A DNA stretch of 64,000 nt from contig NZ_AP017368.1 in assembly GCF_002355955.1 (NCBI RefSeq), positions 496,001-560,000 of the forward strand. The letters run 5' to 3'. The notes under the pieces were generated by a model, which did not search any database, was not told the DNA's origin, and saw only the letters and a list, made by a program, of their open reading frames with translations. A program made the translations under genes and the position numbers. This document shows, in pieces, positions 7,625-18,323 of this stretch; the first letter of the stretch is position 1; the number at the start of each line of letters is the position of its first letter. The DNA is from Candidatus Desulfovibrio trichonymphae. GTDB taxonomy: Bacteria > Desulfobacterota > Desulfovibrionia > Desulfovibrionales > Desulfovibrionaceae.

Positions 7625-10546
7625 ATGACAGCCAAACCGCCTTTTTTGCTGTTTCCGCTGCAACGCCCTTTTCTGCCGGATCTCAAGGAGATGCTGGCAA
7701 AACTGACAGCTGGCCGACCGGGATCTGCCCTGCTGATTGTGCCGCACAACCGCCCTTGGCGCTATCTACAGCATCTCTACGGGCGTGAAAAAACACCGCG
7801 GCTTTTGCCGAAAGTGATGACCATCGCCGAAATGACCGGCATCTGGCGCAATGCTGCAGCAGACGTGCCGCTGCACACGGCCGGTCTGCTGGATCAGATT
7901 GCCCTGCTGCATGCCTGTGTGCAGCATCTGGGCAAGGAAGACACAAAAATCGCCGGGCGGTTCGCCCGCATGGACATGTCGCTTTTTCTACCCTGGGGCC
8001 TGCGGCTTGCCTCGCTGCTGGAAGAACTGTTTCGCCAAAATGTAGAAGCGGCGGATATAACCCATGCCGAGGCTGAAGCGGGAGAAACAGCAGCGGCGCT
8101 GCTTGAGGCGCTCGGCCGTATAAGCGCCGCATATCTTGCCGCCCTTGAACAGCGCGGCTGGACAACGCCCGGTCTTGATTGCCGTATCGCCGCACGCCAC
8201 AGCGCCACAATTCCCCACCTGCTTGCGCCCGGCGAGGGAAAAACGATACTGGCCGCAGGATTTTTTATACTGACCGGCACGGAAAACACCCTCTTGCACA
8301 GCCTTTGGCAGGCCGGCGCCCATATATGCCTGCACACTGATGCCGGGCTTGCCACAGGCAACGCGGCGCACTGGTCGTGCGCTGAGCATGCGGCCTGGCT
8401 GCGCCGATGGAAGGCGCAGGCAAAACCCGCAGTAAACGCCGCGCTGGAAGAGATTACGCACAGACCGTCTTTTTCCTTTTTCGCCGGGTACGACTGCCAC
8501 TCCCAACTTGAGGTGCTGCGAGAAAAACTCGCCGCCGGGCAATATGCGCTATCCACAGCCATTGTGCTGCCGGACAGCGCCCTGCTCATGCCGACGCTTC
8601 ACCATCTGCCGGATAAGGACGTCAACGTGTCCATGGGCTATCCGCTTGCGCGCTCCGCCCTCTGCCGTCTGATTCAGGCACTTTTTGAAATGCAGACGAA
8701 CCGAAGCAAAGACGGACGCTGCTACTGGCGCCATCTGCGCCGGATTTTGCGCCATCCCTACCTGAACATGCTGCCTGTAGCGACAGACGACGAGAAACCG
8801 CGCTCTTTGCGCGAAGCCCTGCGGAGTCTGGAAGCCCTGGTCATGGCGGGCGGTCGTTTTGTTGACCTCACGTCTGTTGTGCGGGAATGCTGCGCAACGT
8901 TGCCCGCAGCCGCAAGCGAGCTTCTTGATGCGGTGATGCGCGTCATGTCGTCGCCGCTTGAAGCGGCCCGGACAACAGCCGATATCGCCGACTGGCTGTG
9001 CGGCGTCTGCAATTTTTTGATCACGCGCGGCGGTGAGGTGTGGCGGCATTTCCCGCTGGACGCTGAGGCCATGTACCGCCTTGTACAGCACACCGCGCCC
9101 ATGCTGCGGCAAACCTGTCTGGCACAAACCCCCTTTCCGGCTGCCACGCTGCACACCATCACACGACATATTATTGAACAGGAACGCGTGCCCTTTGAAG
9201 CAGAACCGATCGCCGGCATTCAGGTCATCGGCATGCTGGAAACCCGTCTGCTGCACTTTGACCATGTCTTCATTGTTGACGCCACAGAAGACAAACTGCC
9301 CGGCAACCCGACTCACGACCCACTGCTGCCTGATTCGCTGCGCGCGGCCCTAGGCCTGCCCGACGCACATGAACACGGCCGCGCCACGGCCTACGCGTTC
9401 TACCGGCTCTGCGCCGGCGCCGCGGAAGTCCATTTTTTTTGGCAGGAAGGTGTCCGCGATTCGCCCCTCCTTTTCGGCAAAAAAAGCCGCAGCCGTTTTG
9501 TGGAGCAATTGCTCTGGGAGGAAGAACAGCGCCGCGGCAAACTGCTTGAACCTGGCGAGGCGCCCCTGGCGGCTGCGGCCTGCACGGCGTACGCAACACA
9601 AAACGCCCGCAAAAATCTGGCCCGCAACGCAAGACTTGACGCGGCGTTACGCGAACTGACACGCGTGCCGCTTTACGCGTCGCTTCTTGATGTTTACCTG
9701 CACTGCCCCCTGCGCTTCGCCTGGCAATATCTGTACAAAATAAAGCCGCGGCAGACCATCAGCGAGGGCGACGATCCGCCTGCAGTCGGCGAGTGCCTGC
9801 ACAAAGCGCTGCACGCCGTCTACCTGCCCTGGCTGGGTAAGACAGTGCACACGGGCGATATTTCCGCACAGCGCGCACGTAAGTGTTTCTATAAAGCGCT
9901 TGAGCACGCCGACCTGCAGCGACTTCTGCCGGCTGACAGCTGTCTGATGCTGGAAAGCGCTGCCCCCCTGCGGCTTAAACGCTTTCTGGAAAAACAGCCG
10001 GACAGCGTCACAATTCTTGCGCTGGAACACAAATTGTCGGCGCGGCTGCTCCTGGCAGGCCGCGAATATGACTTTACCGGCATTCTGGACCGTCTGGACA
10101 GGCGTGACGGCCTGCTGGTCGTTGTGGATTACAAAACGGGACAAGTCAGGAAGCCCGACGGCAGCCTGTGGTCTGACGCGGTTTTTTTTGACAGGGCGGC
10201 ACGGCTGTGCGCCTCCGCGACAGCCATGGATGCGGCGGAGGCCGACACAATGATGGAAGAGTTGCGCACGCGCCTGCCCAGTGTACAGCTTCCATGCTAT
10301 CTGGCCATGCTCGACGCAAAAAAATCCGATCCTGTTGGCGATGCACTCTATGTCAATCTCGGGATGGACGGCGCGGAAATTCCGTTGCTCGGCGACCTTG
10401 CGGACGAAGAACGCGCCTTAGCCCTCAGATATTGCACACAGACGCTCGCATTGGTGCTGCATTGTCTGGAAAACGCCGAGACCTTCCCGGCCAGCCCGGA
10501 CAAACACTGCTCCTGGTGCCCCTACGCGAGTCTGTGCGGGTCATGA
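7625..10546 (+). CDS. addB: AddB-type nuclease with Fe-S cluster motif
   Basis: The 973-residue partner of AddA has a PD-(D/E)XK nuclease region with VVDYKTGQ (D835, K837). The four cysteines typical of the AddB iron-sulfur nuclease fold are C694 (HCPLRF) and C962, C965 and C971 (CSWCPYASLC) at the extreme C-terminus. The N-terminal region is a degenerate helicase-like domain: no GKT motif is seen, as expected for AddB. The gene is intact and ends convergently with rpsA, separated by about 120 nt without a recognisable terminator. Confidence 0.83.
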   Translation: MTAKPPFLLFPLQRPFLPDLKEMLAKLTAGRPGSALLIVPHNRPWRYLQHLYGREKTPRLLPKVMTIAEMTGIWRNAAADVPLHTAGLLDQIALLHACVQHLGKEDTKIAGRFARMDMSLFLPWGLRLASLLEELFRQNVEAADITHAEAEAGETAAALLEALGRISAAYLAALEQRGWTTPGLDCRIAARHSATIPHLLAPGEGKTILAAGFFILTGTENTLLHSLWQAGAHICLHTDAGLATGNAAHWSCAEHAAWLRRWKAQAKPAVNAALEEITHRPSFSFFAGYDCHSQLEVLREKLAAGQYALSTAIVLPDSALLMPTLHHLPDKDVNVSMGYPLARSALCRLIQALFEMQTNRSKDGRCYWRHLRRILRHPYLNMLPVATDDEKPRSLREALRSLEALVMAGGRFVDLTSVVRECCATLPAAASELLDAVMRVMSSPLEAARTTADIADWLCGVCNFLITRGGEVWRHFPLDAEAMYRLVQHTAPMLRQTCLAQTPFPAATLHTITRHIIEQERVPFEAEPIAGIQVIGMLETRLLHFDHVFIVDATEDKLPGNPTHDPLLPDSLRAALGLPDAHEHGRATAYAFYRLCAGAAEVHFFWQEGVRDSPLLFGKKSRSRFVEQLLWEEEQRRGKLLEPGEAPLAAAACTAYATQNARKNLARNARLDAALRELTRVPLYASLLDVYLHCPLRFAWQYLYKIKPRQTISEGDDPPAVGECLHKALHAVYLPWLGKTVHTGDISAQRARKCFYKALEHADLQRLLPADSCLMLESAAPLRLKRFLEKQPDSVTILALEHKLSARLLLAGREYDFTGILDRLDRRDGLLVVVDYKTGQVRKPDGSLWSDAVFFDRAARLCASATAMDAAEADTMMEELRTRLPSVQLPCYLAMLDAKKSDPVGDALYVNLGMDGAEIPLLGDLADEERALALRYCTQTLALVLHCLENAETFPASPDKHCSWCPYASLCGS

Positions 10547-10669
10547 ACCCAACCGCGCACGGCGGCCACGGCAGCTGACCCGATACCACAAAATCGCCGC
10601 GCCAGATTTCTTAACGCAAAGAACCGACAGCCGTTGTCGCAAGAATGCAGCAGCAGTCCTCAACCTGCA

Positions 10670-12382
10670 TCAGTTAGTTTCGCTTTCTTCCAGTTTCTGT
10701 TTCAGCAAATCGCCCAGGTTCTGCCCGCTTTCCTGCGAACCTGTGTAAAATTCTTTGGGCTTACGGCGCTCTTCTTCATCCTTGATCTGCTTGATAGACA
10801 GACCCAGCCGGCGCTCCTCAGCGCTGACATAGATAACCTTTGCCTGAATTTCCTGGCCTTCCTTGTATATTTCCGTGGAAGTCTTGACTTTTTTGTTGGA
10901 CAGTTCAGAGACGTGCACAAGGCCTTCTATGCCTTCCTCCACTTCCACAAACAGACCGAAATCCGTCACATTGGTCACAACGCCCTTCACAGAGCAACCC
11001 ACGGGGTATGTGTTAGGAACATGACCCCAGGGATCGTCCACAAGCTGCTTGACACCCAAGGTAAATTTTTCGTTTTCCTGATCCACGGTGAGCACTTTTG
11101 CCTGCACCATGCCGCCGACATTGTACATCTCGTTCGGATGACGCACTTTTTTTGTCCAGGAAATGTCAGAAACGTGAATAAGGCCGTCAATGCCGTCTTC
11201 AATGCCGATGAACATGCCGAATTCCGTAATGTTCTTGATCTCGCCCTCAAGCACGGTGCCTTCGGGATATTTCTCGGCAACCACTTCCCATGGGTTGGGA
11301 CGCGCCTGCTTCATGCCGAGGCTGATGCGCTTCTTGTCGCCGTCCACGCTAAGAATCACCACGTCCACCTCGTCCCCGGTGTGCACCATCTGGGAAGGAT
11401 GCCGCAGTTTGCGCGTCCATGACATTTCAGAAATGTGAACAAGGCCTTCCACGCCGGGCTCCAGCTCCACAAAGGCTCCATAGTCAACAAGGTTGGTGAC
11501 TTTGCCTGTACAGTGATTCCCATCGGGGAAACGAGCGGAAATATCCTGCCACGGATCAGGCACCAGTTGTTTGAGACCAAGAGAAACCTTGTTGTTATCA
11601 CGGTTAAAGGAAAGCACTTTCAGGGTCAAATCCTGGCCCATGGTGATCATTTCCTTGGGATGGCGTATGCGCTTCCAGCTCATATCCGTAATATGCAGCA
11701 GGCCATCCAGACCGCCGAGGTCTACAAACACGCCATATTCTGTGATATTCTTCGCCCTGCCGCTGACAGTCTGGCCCTCTTCCAAGGTGCGCAGCAAATC
11801 TTGCCGCTTTGAATCCCGCTCTTCTTCCAGCAGAACACGCCGGGAAACAATCACATTGCTGCGGCGACGGTTGATTTTAAGCACACGGAACTCAAATTCC
11901 TGGTTGACCAGAGCGTCCATATCAGGAACAGGGCGCAAATCAACATGCGAACCGGGCAAAAAGGCTTCCACGCCGTCAATGTCAACCGTGTAGCCGCCCT
12001 TTATGCGGCGCATAATATGTCCTTTGACAACCTTGTTGTTTTCCTGCACATCTTCAAGCTGATCAAAGATCTGCATGCGTTTGGCCTTTTCAAAGGAAAG
12101 GGTGATGGTACCGTCCATTTCGTTTTTGCGCTGCACGTACACATCCATCCTGTCGCCCAGCTTGACGGTCATATTGCCTGCCGCGTCGCGAAATTCCGCG
12201 GCGGGAATCAGCCCTTCAGACTTGAAGTTCACGTCAACAAGCACATTGTCGTCGTTAACGCGAACGATTTCGCCTTTCACAATTGAGCCTTCCTCAAGAT
12301 TGCCGAAATCAGGGTTGAGATAGTTCTCGAGGGCGCTCTCAAAATTCATTTCATTGTCGTGCCCGGTTTCTGGATTTGTCAT
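10670..12382 (-). CDS. rpsA: 30S ribosomal protein S1
   Basis: The 570-residue protein consists of six S1 RNA-binding repeats, each with the recognisable G-x-V and GLxHxS/TDMSW pattern (for example GLDGLLHITDMSW, GVEGLVHISEMSW and GIEGLVHVSELS). S1 recruits mRNA to the 30S subunit. The length agrees with Gram-negative S1. A short acidic/Ser-rich tail follows the last repeat. It appears monocistronic, with 168 nt between its start and the glyS stop. Confidence 0.95.
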   Translation of the reverse strand: MTNPETGHDNEMNFESALENYLNPDFGNLEEGSIVKGEIVRVNDDNVLVDVNFKSEGLIPAAEFRDAAGNMTVKLGDRMDVYVQRKNEMDGTITLSFEKAKRMQIFDQLEDVQENNKVVKGHIMRRIKGGYTVDIDGVEAFLPGSHVDLRPVPDMDALVNQEFEFRVLKINRRRSNVIVSRRVLLEEERDSKRQDLLRTLEEGQTVSGRAKNITEYGVFVDLGGLDGLLHITDMSWKRIRHPKEMITMGQDLTLKVLSFNRDNNKVSLGLKQLVPDPWQDISARFPDGNHCTGKVTNLVDYGAFVELEPGVEGLVHISEMSWTRKLRHPSQMVHTGDEVDVVILSVDGDKKRISLGMKQARPNPWEVVAEKYPEGTVLEGEIKNITEFGMFIGIEDGIDGLIHVSDISWTKKVRHPNEMYNVGGMVQAKVLTVDQENEKFTLGVKQLVDDPWGHVPNTYPVGCSVKGVVTNVTDFGLFVEVEEGIEGLVHVSELSNKKVKTSTEIYKEGQEIQAKVIYVSAEERRLGLSIKQIKDEEERRKPKEFYTGSQESGQNLGDLLKQKLEESETN

Positions 12383-12550
12383 ATTTCCATGCCTCCAAAG
12401 ATTTTCCCCTTAAAGGGAGCGGGCAAAATTACCAAAAACGCCGCGCATGCACAAGACAAAAATGGTGCGGTATCTCACCTCAGCAATAATAAGAGTTCAG
12501 AAATGTTTCCATCTTGCCCCGTCATAAGGCATGCCGTCAAATTTTTTCGT

Positions 12551-14635
12551 TCATATCTGCAAGGCCGCGAAGTCCGCAATTCTGGCGAAGCGGGCACCCA
12601 GCGCCGCGAGCATGGCAAGACGGTTGACGCGCAGTGAGGCGTTTTCACACATCACCATTACCCCGTCAAAAAAAGCCTCCACATCCGGGCGCACTTCCGT
12701 CAGGCAGGCCAACGCCGCGCCGTGATCACCGTCGGCCCGAAGCACATCAAGCCGGGGCAGCAGGTCTTTGAGCGTTGCGGCCAGAGCTCTTTCCGACGTT
12801 TCCTGCAGCAAGGCGTCGTCCCATATGTCGGGCAGGGCATCTGCTCCTCCCTGTTTGCGCACGATATTGACAACGCGTTTGAAGGTCTGCACGGCCTCGG
12901 CATAGCCGGGCCGGCGGCTGAAGACCGCAAGCGCGGCGAGACGCGCCGCGCAGTCGTGCAATTTTGCGACGCCCGCGCCAAGTGCCGCGTCCACCAACGG
13001 AGTTTCCTGCCCCTGGCCTGTAAAGTGGTTACGCAGCCTGCCGGCCAGAAAATCCATCAGTTTGTCCAGCGTTTGCGCCACAGGCAGCGCCTGCCCCTGT
13101 GCCGCATACAAATGCAGCACCTGTGTAAAAACTTCGCGCATGTCCAGAGAAAAACCGAAGTCCAGCACAATGCGTATGATACCTATGGCGCAACGCCGAA
13201 GCCCGTTGGGGTCTGCCGTGCCGTTGGGGATCATCTTCAGGCCGAAGCAGGCTACCAGTGTGTCGGTTTTGTCCGCCAGAGACAGCAGGGCTCCCGCACG
13301 GCTTTGCGGCAGGGGAGAATCCGGCCCGGCGGGCAGATACTGTTCCTGCAGTGCATCGGCCACAGCTTTGTCCTCGCCTTTGCGTTCAGCGTAGATACCG
13401 CCCATAATGCCCTGCAGATTATCAAATTCACCCACAAGCCCTGTGACCAGATCAGCCTTGGAGAGCCGCCCGGCACGCGCGACCGTGTCGGCGAGGTCAG
13501 GGGCACATTGCTCCGCCAGACTTCGGCACAGGATTTGAAGACGCCGGGTTTTATCGCCCATGCTGCCCATGCTGCCGAGAAAAATTACCTGATCAAGTTT
13601 GGCAAGCCAGTGGTCAAAATTTTCTTTTAAATCGGCGCGCCAGAAAAAGCATGCGTCTTCCAGCCGGGCGCGGAGCACGCGCTCCCATCCGTGTTTGACC
13701 AGATTGACATTCTCCGGAGTCAGATTGAGCACGGTTAAAAAATGAGGCATCAGGCTGCCGTCACGTGCGGCAATGCCGAAGCTTTTCTGATGGCTTTCCA
13801 TGCTCGTCAGCAAAACCTCGCGGGGCACTTCCAAATAGGCCGGATCAAAATCCGCAAGCATGGGCACGGGGTGTTCTGTCAGCCCCTGCACTTCGTCAAG
13901 CAGGCGCTCATTCCACAGCACTGTTCCGCCGATGGCGCGTGCCTGTGTATCGCCGCCCTGCACAATGACGTTGCGGCGTGTCACCGGGTCAGGCGCAACA
14001 GCGCCTGACCCGGTGACAATACCCTGCCACGCTTCTGCCTCAGGCACGGAGAACGGGCCAAACCCGTGAACGCGATGACCACGCGTGTCGCGCCCCGACG
14101 CTACAGGCCCGACGCTGAAGGGGATGATTTCCGCGTCCAGCAAGGCGACAATCCAGCGCAGCGGGCGCGCGTAGGCAATATTGTATGCGCCCCAGCGCAT
14201 GCGTTTGGCAAAAGGTATCTCGTTTATGACAGCCGGGCAGATATGCGCCAACAGGTCTTTGACGGAAACACCGCCCATGTGTTTGCGCACGGCAGCGTAG
14301 TCGCCTTTTTCCGTTGCTGCGCGAAAAACGTCGGTAACGGCAAGGCAGTGCGTACGCGCGAAGCCTTCCAGAGCTTTTGTGGGCGCCCCGTCGGACGTGT
14401 AGGCCACACGAGCCGGTGGCCCCAAAACAAGCTCTTCTTTTTCCTGTTGTATGGGATCCATATTTTTGATCAGCACAACAGCCCGTCGAGGCGTGCTCAT
14501 AACGCGCAATGGGCCGTGCAGTACGCCAGCCTCGGCCAGAGCCGCAGCAAAGCGCTGCGCAAGTTCAGCCTCTTCCGCGGGCAGAAAACGGGAGGGCAAT
14601 TCTTCACTGCCGATTTCAAGTACAAAAGTCGCCAT
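12551..14635 (-). CDS. glyS: Glycyl-tRNA synthetase beta subunit
   Basis: The 694-residue protein has the usual length of the beta chain of heterotetrameric glycyl-tRNA synthetase and its characteristic N-terminus (LEIGSEELPSRFL). The beta subunit binds tRNA-Gly and supports the catalytic alpha subunit. It starts 3 nt after the glyQ stop, so the two subunits are co-translated. No frame damage is seen. Confidence 0.95.
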   Translation of the reverse strand: MATFVLEIGSEELPSRFLPAEEAELAQRFAAALAEAGVLHGPLRVMSTPRRAVVLIKNMDPIQQEKEELVLGPPARVAYTSDGAPTKALEGFARTHCLAVTDVFRAATEKGDYAAVRKHMGGVSVKDLLAHICPAVINEIPFAKRMRWGAYNIAYARPLRWIVALLDAEIIPFSVGPVASGRDTRGHRVHGFGPFSVPEAEAWQGIVTGSGAVAPDPVTRRNVIVQGGDTQARAIGGTVLWNERLLDEVQGLTEHPVPMLADFDPAYLEVPREVLLTSMESHQKSFGIAARDGSLMPHFLTVLNLTPENVNLVKHGWERVLRARLEDACFFWRADLKENFDHWLAKLDQVIFLGSMGSMGDKTRRLQILCRSLAEQCAPDLADTVARAGRLSKADLVTGLVGEFDNLQGIMGGIYAERKGEDKAVADALQEQYLPAGPDSPLPQSRAGALLSLADKTDTLVACFGLKMIPNGTADPNGLRRCAIGIIRIVLDFGFSLDMREVFTQVLHLYAAQGQALPVAQTLDKLMDFLAGRLRNHFTGQGQETPLVDAALGAGVAKLHDCAARLAALAVFSRRPGYAEAVQTFKRVVNIVRKQGGADALPDIWDDALLQETSERALAATLKDLLPRLDVLRADGDHGAALACLTEVRPDVEAFFDGVMVMCENASLRVNRLAMLAALGARFARIADFAALQI

Positions 14636-14638
14636 ATA

Positions 14639-15517
14639 TCACCTCACGTCCTTTTTAAGCAGGGGGTAACCCAACTCTTCCCGTTGTGCCGCATACAGGC
14701 GCGCTACGCCTGCGGCCAGAGCCCGGACTCTCCCGATGTAGCCTGTGCGCTCTGTGATGGAGATGGCGCCGCGGGCGTCCAGGAGATTGAACGTGTGTGA
14801 GCATTTCAGGCAATAGTCATAGGCGGGCCAAGGCAGATTGAGGGCGAGCATGGACTTGCACTGCCCTTCAAAATCCGCGAAGTGACGCAGCAGCATCGCG
14901 GCGTCGTTGACCTCAAAATTATGGCGGGACTGTTCCACTTCATTCTGATGATAGATATTGCCGTAAGTTACGTCGGCGTTCCATCGGATGTCATACACAG
15001 ATTCCACACCCTGCAGATACATTGCGAGGCGTTCCAGACCGTAAGTCAGCTCCACGCTGACCGGCGAAAGATCAATGCCGCCCACCTGCTGAAAATAGGT
15101 AAACTGGCTTACTTCCATGCCGTTGAGCCAGACCTCCCATCCCAGGCCCCAGGCGCCCAAAGTGGGCGATTCCCAGTCGTCTTCCACAAAACGGATATCG
15201 TGACAGGCAGGGTTCACATCCAAGGCTTTCAGACTTTCGAGATATTGTTCCTGCACGTTGTCCGGCGATGGCTTGAGCACAACCTGAAACTGAAAATAGC
15301 GCTGCAGACGGTTGGGATTTTCGCCGTAGCGGCCGTCTGTGGGCCGTCGAGATGGCTCCACATAGGCCACATTCCATGGCTCCGGCCCTATGACGCGTAA
15401 AAAAGTGCTGGGGTTGAAGGTTCCGGCCCCGCATTCCACGCCGGAGGGTTGCTCCAGAACGCAGTCGCGTCCGCCCCAGTAGTTTTGCAGCGTCAGAATG
15501 ATATCTTGAAAATACAT
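14639..15517 (-). CDS. glyQ: Glycyl-tRNA synthetase alpha subunit
   Basis: The 292-residue class II catalytic subunit begins with [12 protein letters not shown] and contains [12 protein letters not shown] and [18 protein letters not shown], the ATP- and Gly-binding blocks of the alpha subunit. Together with GlyS it charges tRNA-Gly. It is first in a glyQ-glyS operon. The upstream 71 nt separates it from recO on the same strand. Confidence 0.95.
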   Translation of the reverse strand: MYFQDIILTLQNYWGGRDCVLEQPSGVECGAGTFNPSTFLRVIGPEPWNVAYVEPSRRPTDGRYGENPNRLQRYFQFQVVLKPSPDNVQEQYLESLKALDVNPACHDIRFVEDDWESPTLGAWGLGWEVWLNGMEVSQFTYFQQVGGIDLSPVSVELTYGLERLAMYLQGVESVYDIRWNADVTYGNIYHQNEVEQSRHNFEVNDAAMLLRHFADFEGQCKSMLALNLPWPAYDYCLKCSHTFNLLDARGAISITERTGYIGRVRALAAGVARLYAAQREELGYPLLKKDVR

Positions 15518-15588
15518 ATCTCTGGTCCTTATATATTACAAACAGACAGTAAACATCATAACGGAATCATGCCCGTGCACGGCTTACA

Positions 15589-16341
15589 TTATATCCGGCG
15601 AAAACGGCCGCCTTCAAAGGCAAGTCCGAGGTGATACTGCACAAAACCGTCAACAGCTCTGGCGCAGGCTCTGCGGTTTGCCGCCGCCGGCTCTTCCGTT
15701 GGCCAGGCGGATGGCAATGTGTGCTGAACGCGGCGCAAGATGGCGAGGCTCGCGCCGGAAAGATCCACGCCGTAGCTTGTTGAACGCGCGGGGCGGCAGG
15801 CCGTGCAGCGCAGTTGCCCTTCATCCGTCAGAAAAATCGCGGCGTCGGCAAGCGCCGCGCCGCATGCGCCGCATTGCCCGAGCAACGGGGCCAGACCCGC
15901 GGCGCCGGCCAGACGCAGACGAAAAAAAAGCGGCAACATTGAGGGCAGGCGCGGCGCTTGCTCAAGCGTTTGCCGCAAATCCTCCACAAGGGCAAAGGCT
16001 TCCGCAGCCCCTTCCGTATTCACGCCGAGAGCTTCCACAAAGCGCAGACAGTTTGCGGCGATGCCCATGCGTTGCCAGTTGTGACGCAATGTTCGCGAGC
16101 CTGTCAGCAAAACAGCTTCTTCAAGATTGAAGAAGTTGTCGCCTCTGGCCGCTTTGACACGGCATTGTAGAGTGTTGAGCACATCCAGACAACCGCAGAA
16201 ACGTCTCCGGCTGCGGCTCGCGCCAAAAGCAAAGAACGTCAGCAGGCCGCGCTTGCGGCAAAGCAATTTCAGCCAGACGTCAGCCTCACGAAAGCGCCCC
16301 ATACGCAGCACCAGCGCGTGATCCGCCCATTCCGTCGCCAT
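15589..16341 (-). CDS. recO: DNA repair protein RecO
   Basis: The 250-residue protein begins MATEWADHALVLRMGRF, the OB-fold of RecO, and has a four-cysteine zinc motif at C157, C160, C179 and C182. RecO anneals SSB-coated strands and helps load RecA in the RecFOR path. The reading frame is open for another 47 codons upstream to 16482, overlapping the rodZ-like gene, but the OB-fold sequence starts at the ATG at 16341. It lies 34 nt downstream of the rodZ-like stop and is probably in the same transcript. Confidence 0.82.
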   Translation of the reverse strand: MATEWADHALVLRMGRFREADVWLKLLCRKRGLLTFFAFGASRSRRRFCGCLDVLNTLQCRVKAARGDNFFNLEEAVLLTGSRTLRHNWQRMGIAANCLRFVEALGVNTEGAAEAFALVEDLRQTLEQAPRLPSMLPLFFRLRLAGAAGLAPLLGQCGACGAALADAAIFLTDEGQLRCTACRPARSTSYGVDLSGASLAILRRVQHTLPSAWPTEEPAAANRRACARAVDGFVQYHLGLAFEGGRFRRI

Positions 16342-16375
16342 GTCGACCCTGTTGCCCCTGAATTGCCCGGCAGTG

Positions 16376-17209
16376 TTATTCTTGTCGCGTCGCGGGCGGA
16401 AAGACCAGTGTGCGCACCTGGCCGGACTGTCCCGGCGTCGGTATTTCTTCTCCGTTATAGCGTATGCGCACGCCGCCCGCATTACCGAATTTGATCTCCA
16501 GTTTTTTGCTGAACGTCAGGGCGAAGGTGTCGCCTTTGTGCAGTAAAAATTTACGCGTGCCGGTATGATCCGCGCGGGAATGTATCCAGCATTTCTCGAC
16601 GGCCGTCACAATGACATTGTGAGCAGCGGGTTTTGCCGCGGCGGCGTCCGCGCTTTCAACCGGCAGCGGCGTAGCGGCGCGCTCCGGTCTTGCCTGTGCC
16701 GCTGTTTTGTCGGCAGCGGCGGTCGCCGGTAGTTTCGACCGGCGGACCCGTTCTTGCGGCGGCGCTTGCGGCAAAGCGACAGGCTGAGCAGGTTGGGTAA
16801 GACGTTGCGGCGGACGATCCAGCGAGTTGAACACGTTGGTATGCAAAACAAAATACGCTCCGCCCATGCACAGTAGAGCCATGACGGCAGGCCCAAGCCA
16901 TTTCGGACTGCTGCGGGGCTCCGTCACTGCGTCAGGTATGTAGACGGCCTGAATGGTCGCTCCTGTTTTTAAGACGTCCAAAGACTGAAGAGCCGATACC
17001 ATATCTTCTGCCGCAAGTCCAAAAAAGGAGGAATACGCACGGATAAAGCCTTTGGCGTAGGCCGGATGCGGCAGGGGCACCATGTCACCTTCTTCCATGG
17101 CACGCAAGAGCCGTGCGCCGATTTTCAGAGTGTCGGCCATGTCCTCAATGCTCAAAGCACGTTTTTTGCGCTCGGTACGCAAAGTCGCGCCCAGTTCCTC
17201 CAGCGTCAT
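16376..17209 (-). CDS. RodZ-like helix-turn-helix membrane protein
   Basis: The 277 residues divide into an N-terminal HTH_25 domain (about 5-70), one transmembrane helix (104-123), a Pro/Ala/Arg-rich linker, and a C-terminal DUF4115 beta domain (about 200-277). This is the architecture of RodZ, the cytoskeletal adaptor linking MreB to the wall-elongation machinery. In deltaproteobacteria such genes are also annotated simply as HTH-domain proteins, so the role in cell shape is inferred. It sits between a periplasmic chaperone gene and recO on the same strand. Confidence 0.75.
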   Translation of the reverse strand: MTLEELGATLRTERKKRALSIEDMADTLKIGARLLRAMEEGDMVPLPHPAYAKGFIRAYSSFFGLAAEDMVSALQSLDVLKTGATIQAVYIPDAVTEPRSSPKWLGPAVMALLCMGGAYFVLHTNVFNSLDRPPQRLTQPAQPVALPQAPPQERVRRSKLPATAAADKTAAQARPERAATPLPVESADAAAAKPAAHNVIVTAVEKCWIHSRADHTGTRKFLLHKGDTFALTFSKKLEIKFGNAGGVRIRYNGEEIPTPGQSGQVRTLVFPPATRQE

Positions 17210-17239
17210 GAAAAACCTCTGAGTCTGTTTTTTTTAGAG

Positions 17240-18175
17240 TTACAGCCGGATGTCAATAATGGCCTTATTGCGCAACTGGGCGGAATATTCCTCAAGCCGT
17301 TCCATAGCCTTGGGCTGGCGCAGGATGGCGTCAATCTGCGGTGTGGCTTCTTCCAGTGTAAGAAGGTTTACAACGCCGCCGCCGGGCCTGAACAGACGCA
17401 CCTGTGCCTTGAAGTTGTTGAGAACAAAAATTTCCGTCACGTCGCCGGGCTTCATTTTCGTCAGACGGCCTTCCCACTCTGGGTTCAGTTTGTCCCATTT
17501 CACAGGCCCCATATCTCCGCCTTTATCCTTGTTGGAGGCAATAGAATATTTGCGCACGGCCTCTTCAAAACTCAGGCTGCCGTTTTTGATCTGTGCCGCC
17601 AGCTCGCCAGCCTTGGCTTTGGGTGGGTATACCAGCAGAGCCATGTGCAGGTTGTCCCGATTGAAAAGGCTGTCTTTGTGACTTTCATAATAAGCCTTGA
17701 TTTCTTCCTGCGACACAATGACCCTGCGCGAGACCTCCAAGCCCATAATTTTTTGGCGCAGCAGGTTTTTTTCTATGCTTTTGCGCAGTTCGGCAAGAGG
17801 CATTTTGTCTTTTGCGAGCTGTTCCTCAAATTGTGCCTTGGTCATATTATGCGCCTGCATCATTCTTTCGATCTGCTTGTCCACATCTGACGATGCAATG
17901 CTGACTTTGAGCCGTTTGGCGTCCTGAACGATGAGAATATCCATAATCATCATGTCGAGCGTTTTGCGCAACACCTGATCAATGGCCTCAGCATCCGAGG
18001 GTTTGTTCGGGACAAGCCGCGCGCGCGCAATGTTGGGCACGGCAATTTTCTGCAGATCCATCATGGTGATCACCTGACCGTTGACCACTGCCGCCACCTT
18101 GTTGATCTGGGCCGCATGCGCGGCAATCACGGTGCACAACAGGATTGCCGGCATGAAAACAAACAATTTTTTCAC
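17240..18175 (-). CDS. Periplasmic SurA/PpiC-type peptidyl-prolyl isomerase
   Basis: I start this at a GTG (18175) because GGAGA lies 8-9 nt upstream and the protein then begins with a clean signal peptide (VKKLFVFMPAILLCTVIAAHA). The open frame extends to 18337 without Shine-Dalgarno support. The 311-residue product has a SurA N-terminal domain (INKVAAVVNGQVIT) and one parvulin domain (about 175-280, with GGDMGPVKWDKL). It is predicted to chaperone outer-membrane proteins. SurA proper usually has two parvulin domains; this has one. Confidence 0.8.
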   Translation of the reverse strand: MKKLFVFMPAILLCTVIAAHAAQINKVAAVVNGQVITMMDLQKIAVPNIARARLVPNKPSDAEAIDQVLRKTLDMMIMDILIVQDAKRLKVSIASSDVDKQIERMMQAHNMTKAQFEEQLAKDKMPLAELRKSIEKNLLRQKIMGLEVSRRVIVSQEEIKAYYESHKDSLFNRDNLHMALLVYPPKAKAGELAAQIKNGSLSFEEAVRKYSIASNKDKGGDMGPVKWDKLNPEWEGRLTKMKPGDVTEIFVLNNFKAQVRLFRPGGGVVNLLTLEEATPQIDAILRQPKAMERLEEYSAQLRNKAIIDIRL

Positions 18176-18323
18176 GAAAGATTCTCCATGCAAAGACTTT
18201 GGCAAAGCGGATACCCTACCGCTCTTTCTACCGCAAACACATCTGCTAGGCAATGTCGCAGCCGACATTGTGCAAAAGGAACAGATAGTTTGAATACGCC
18301 GCGTGTTTCTGAAACGATATGTT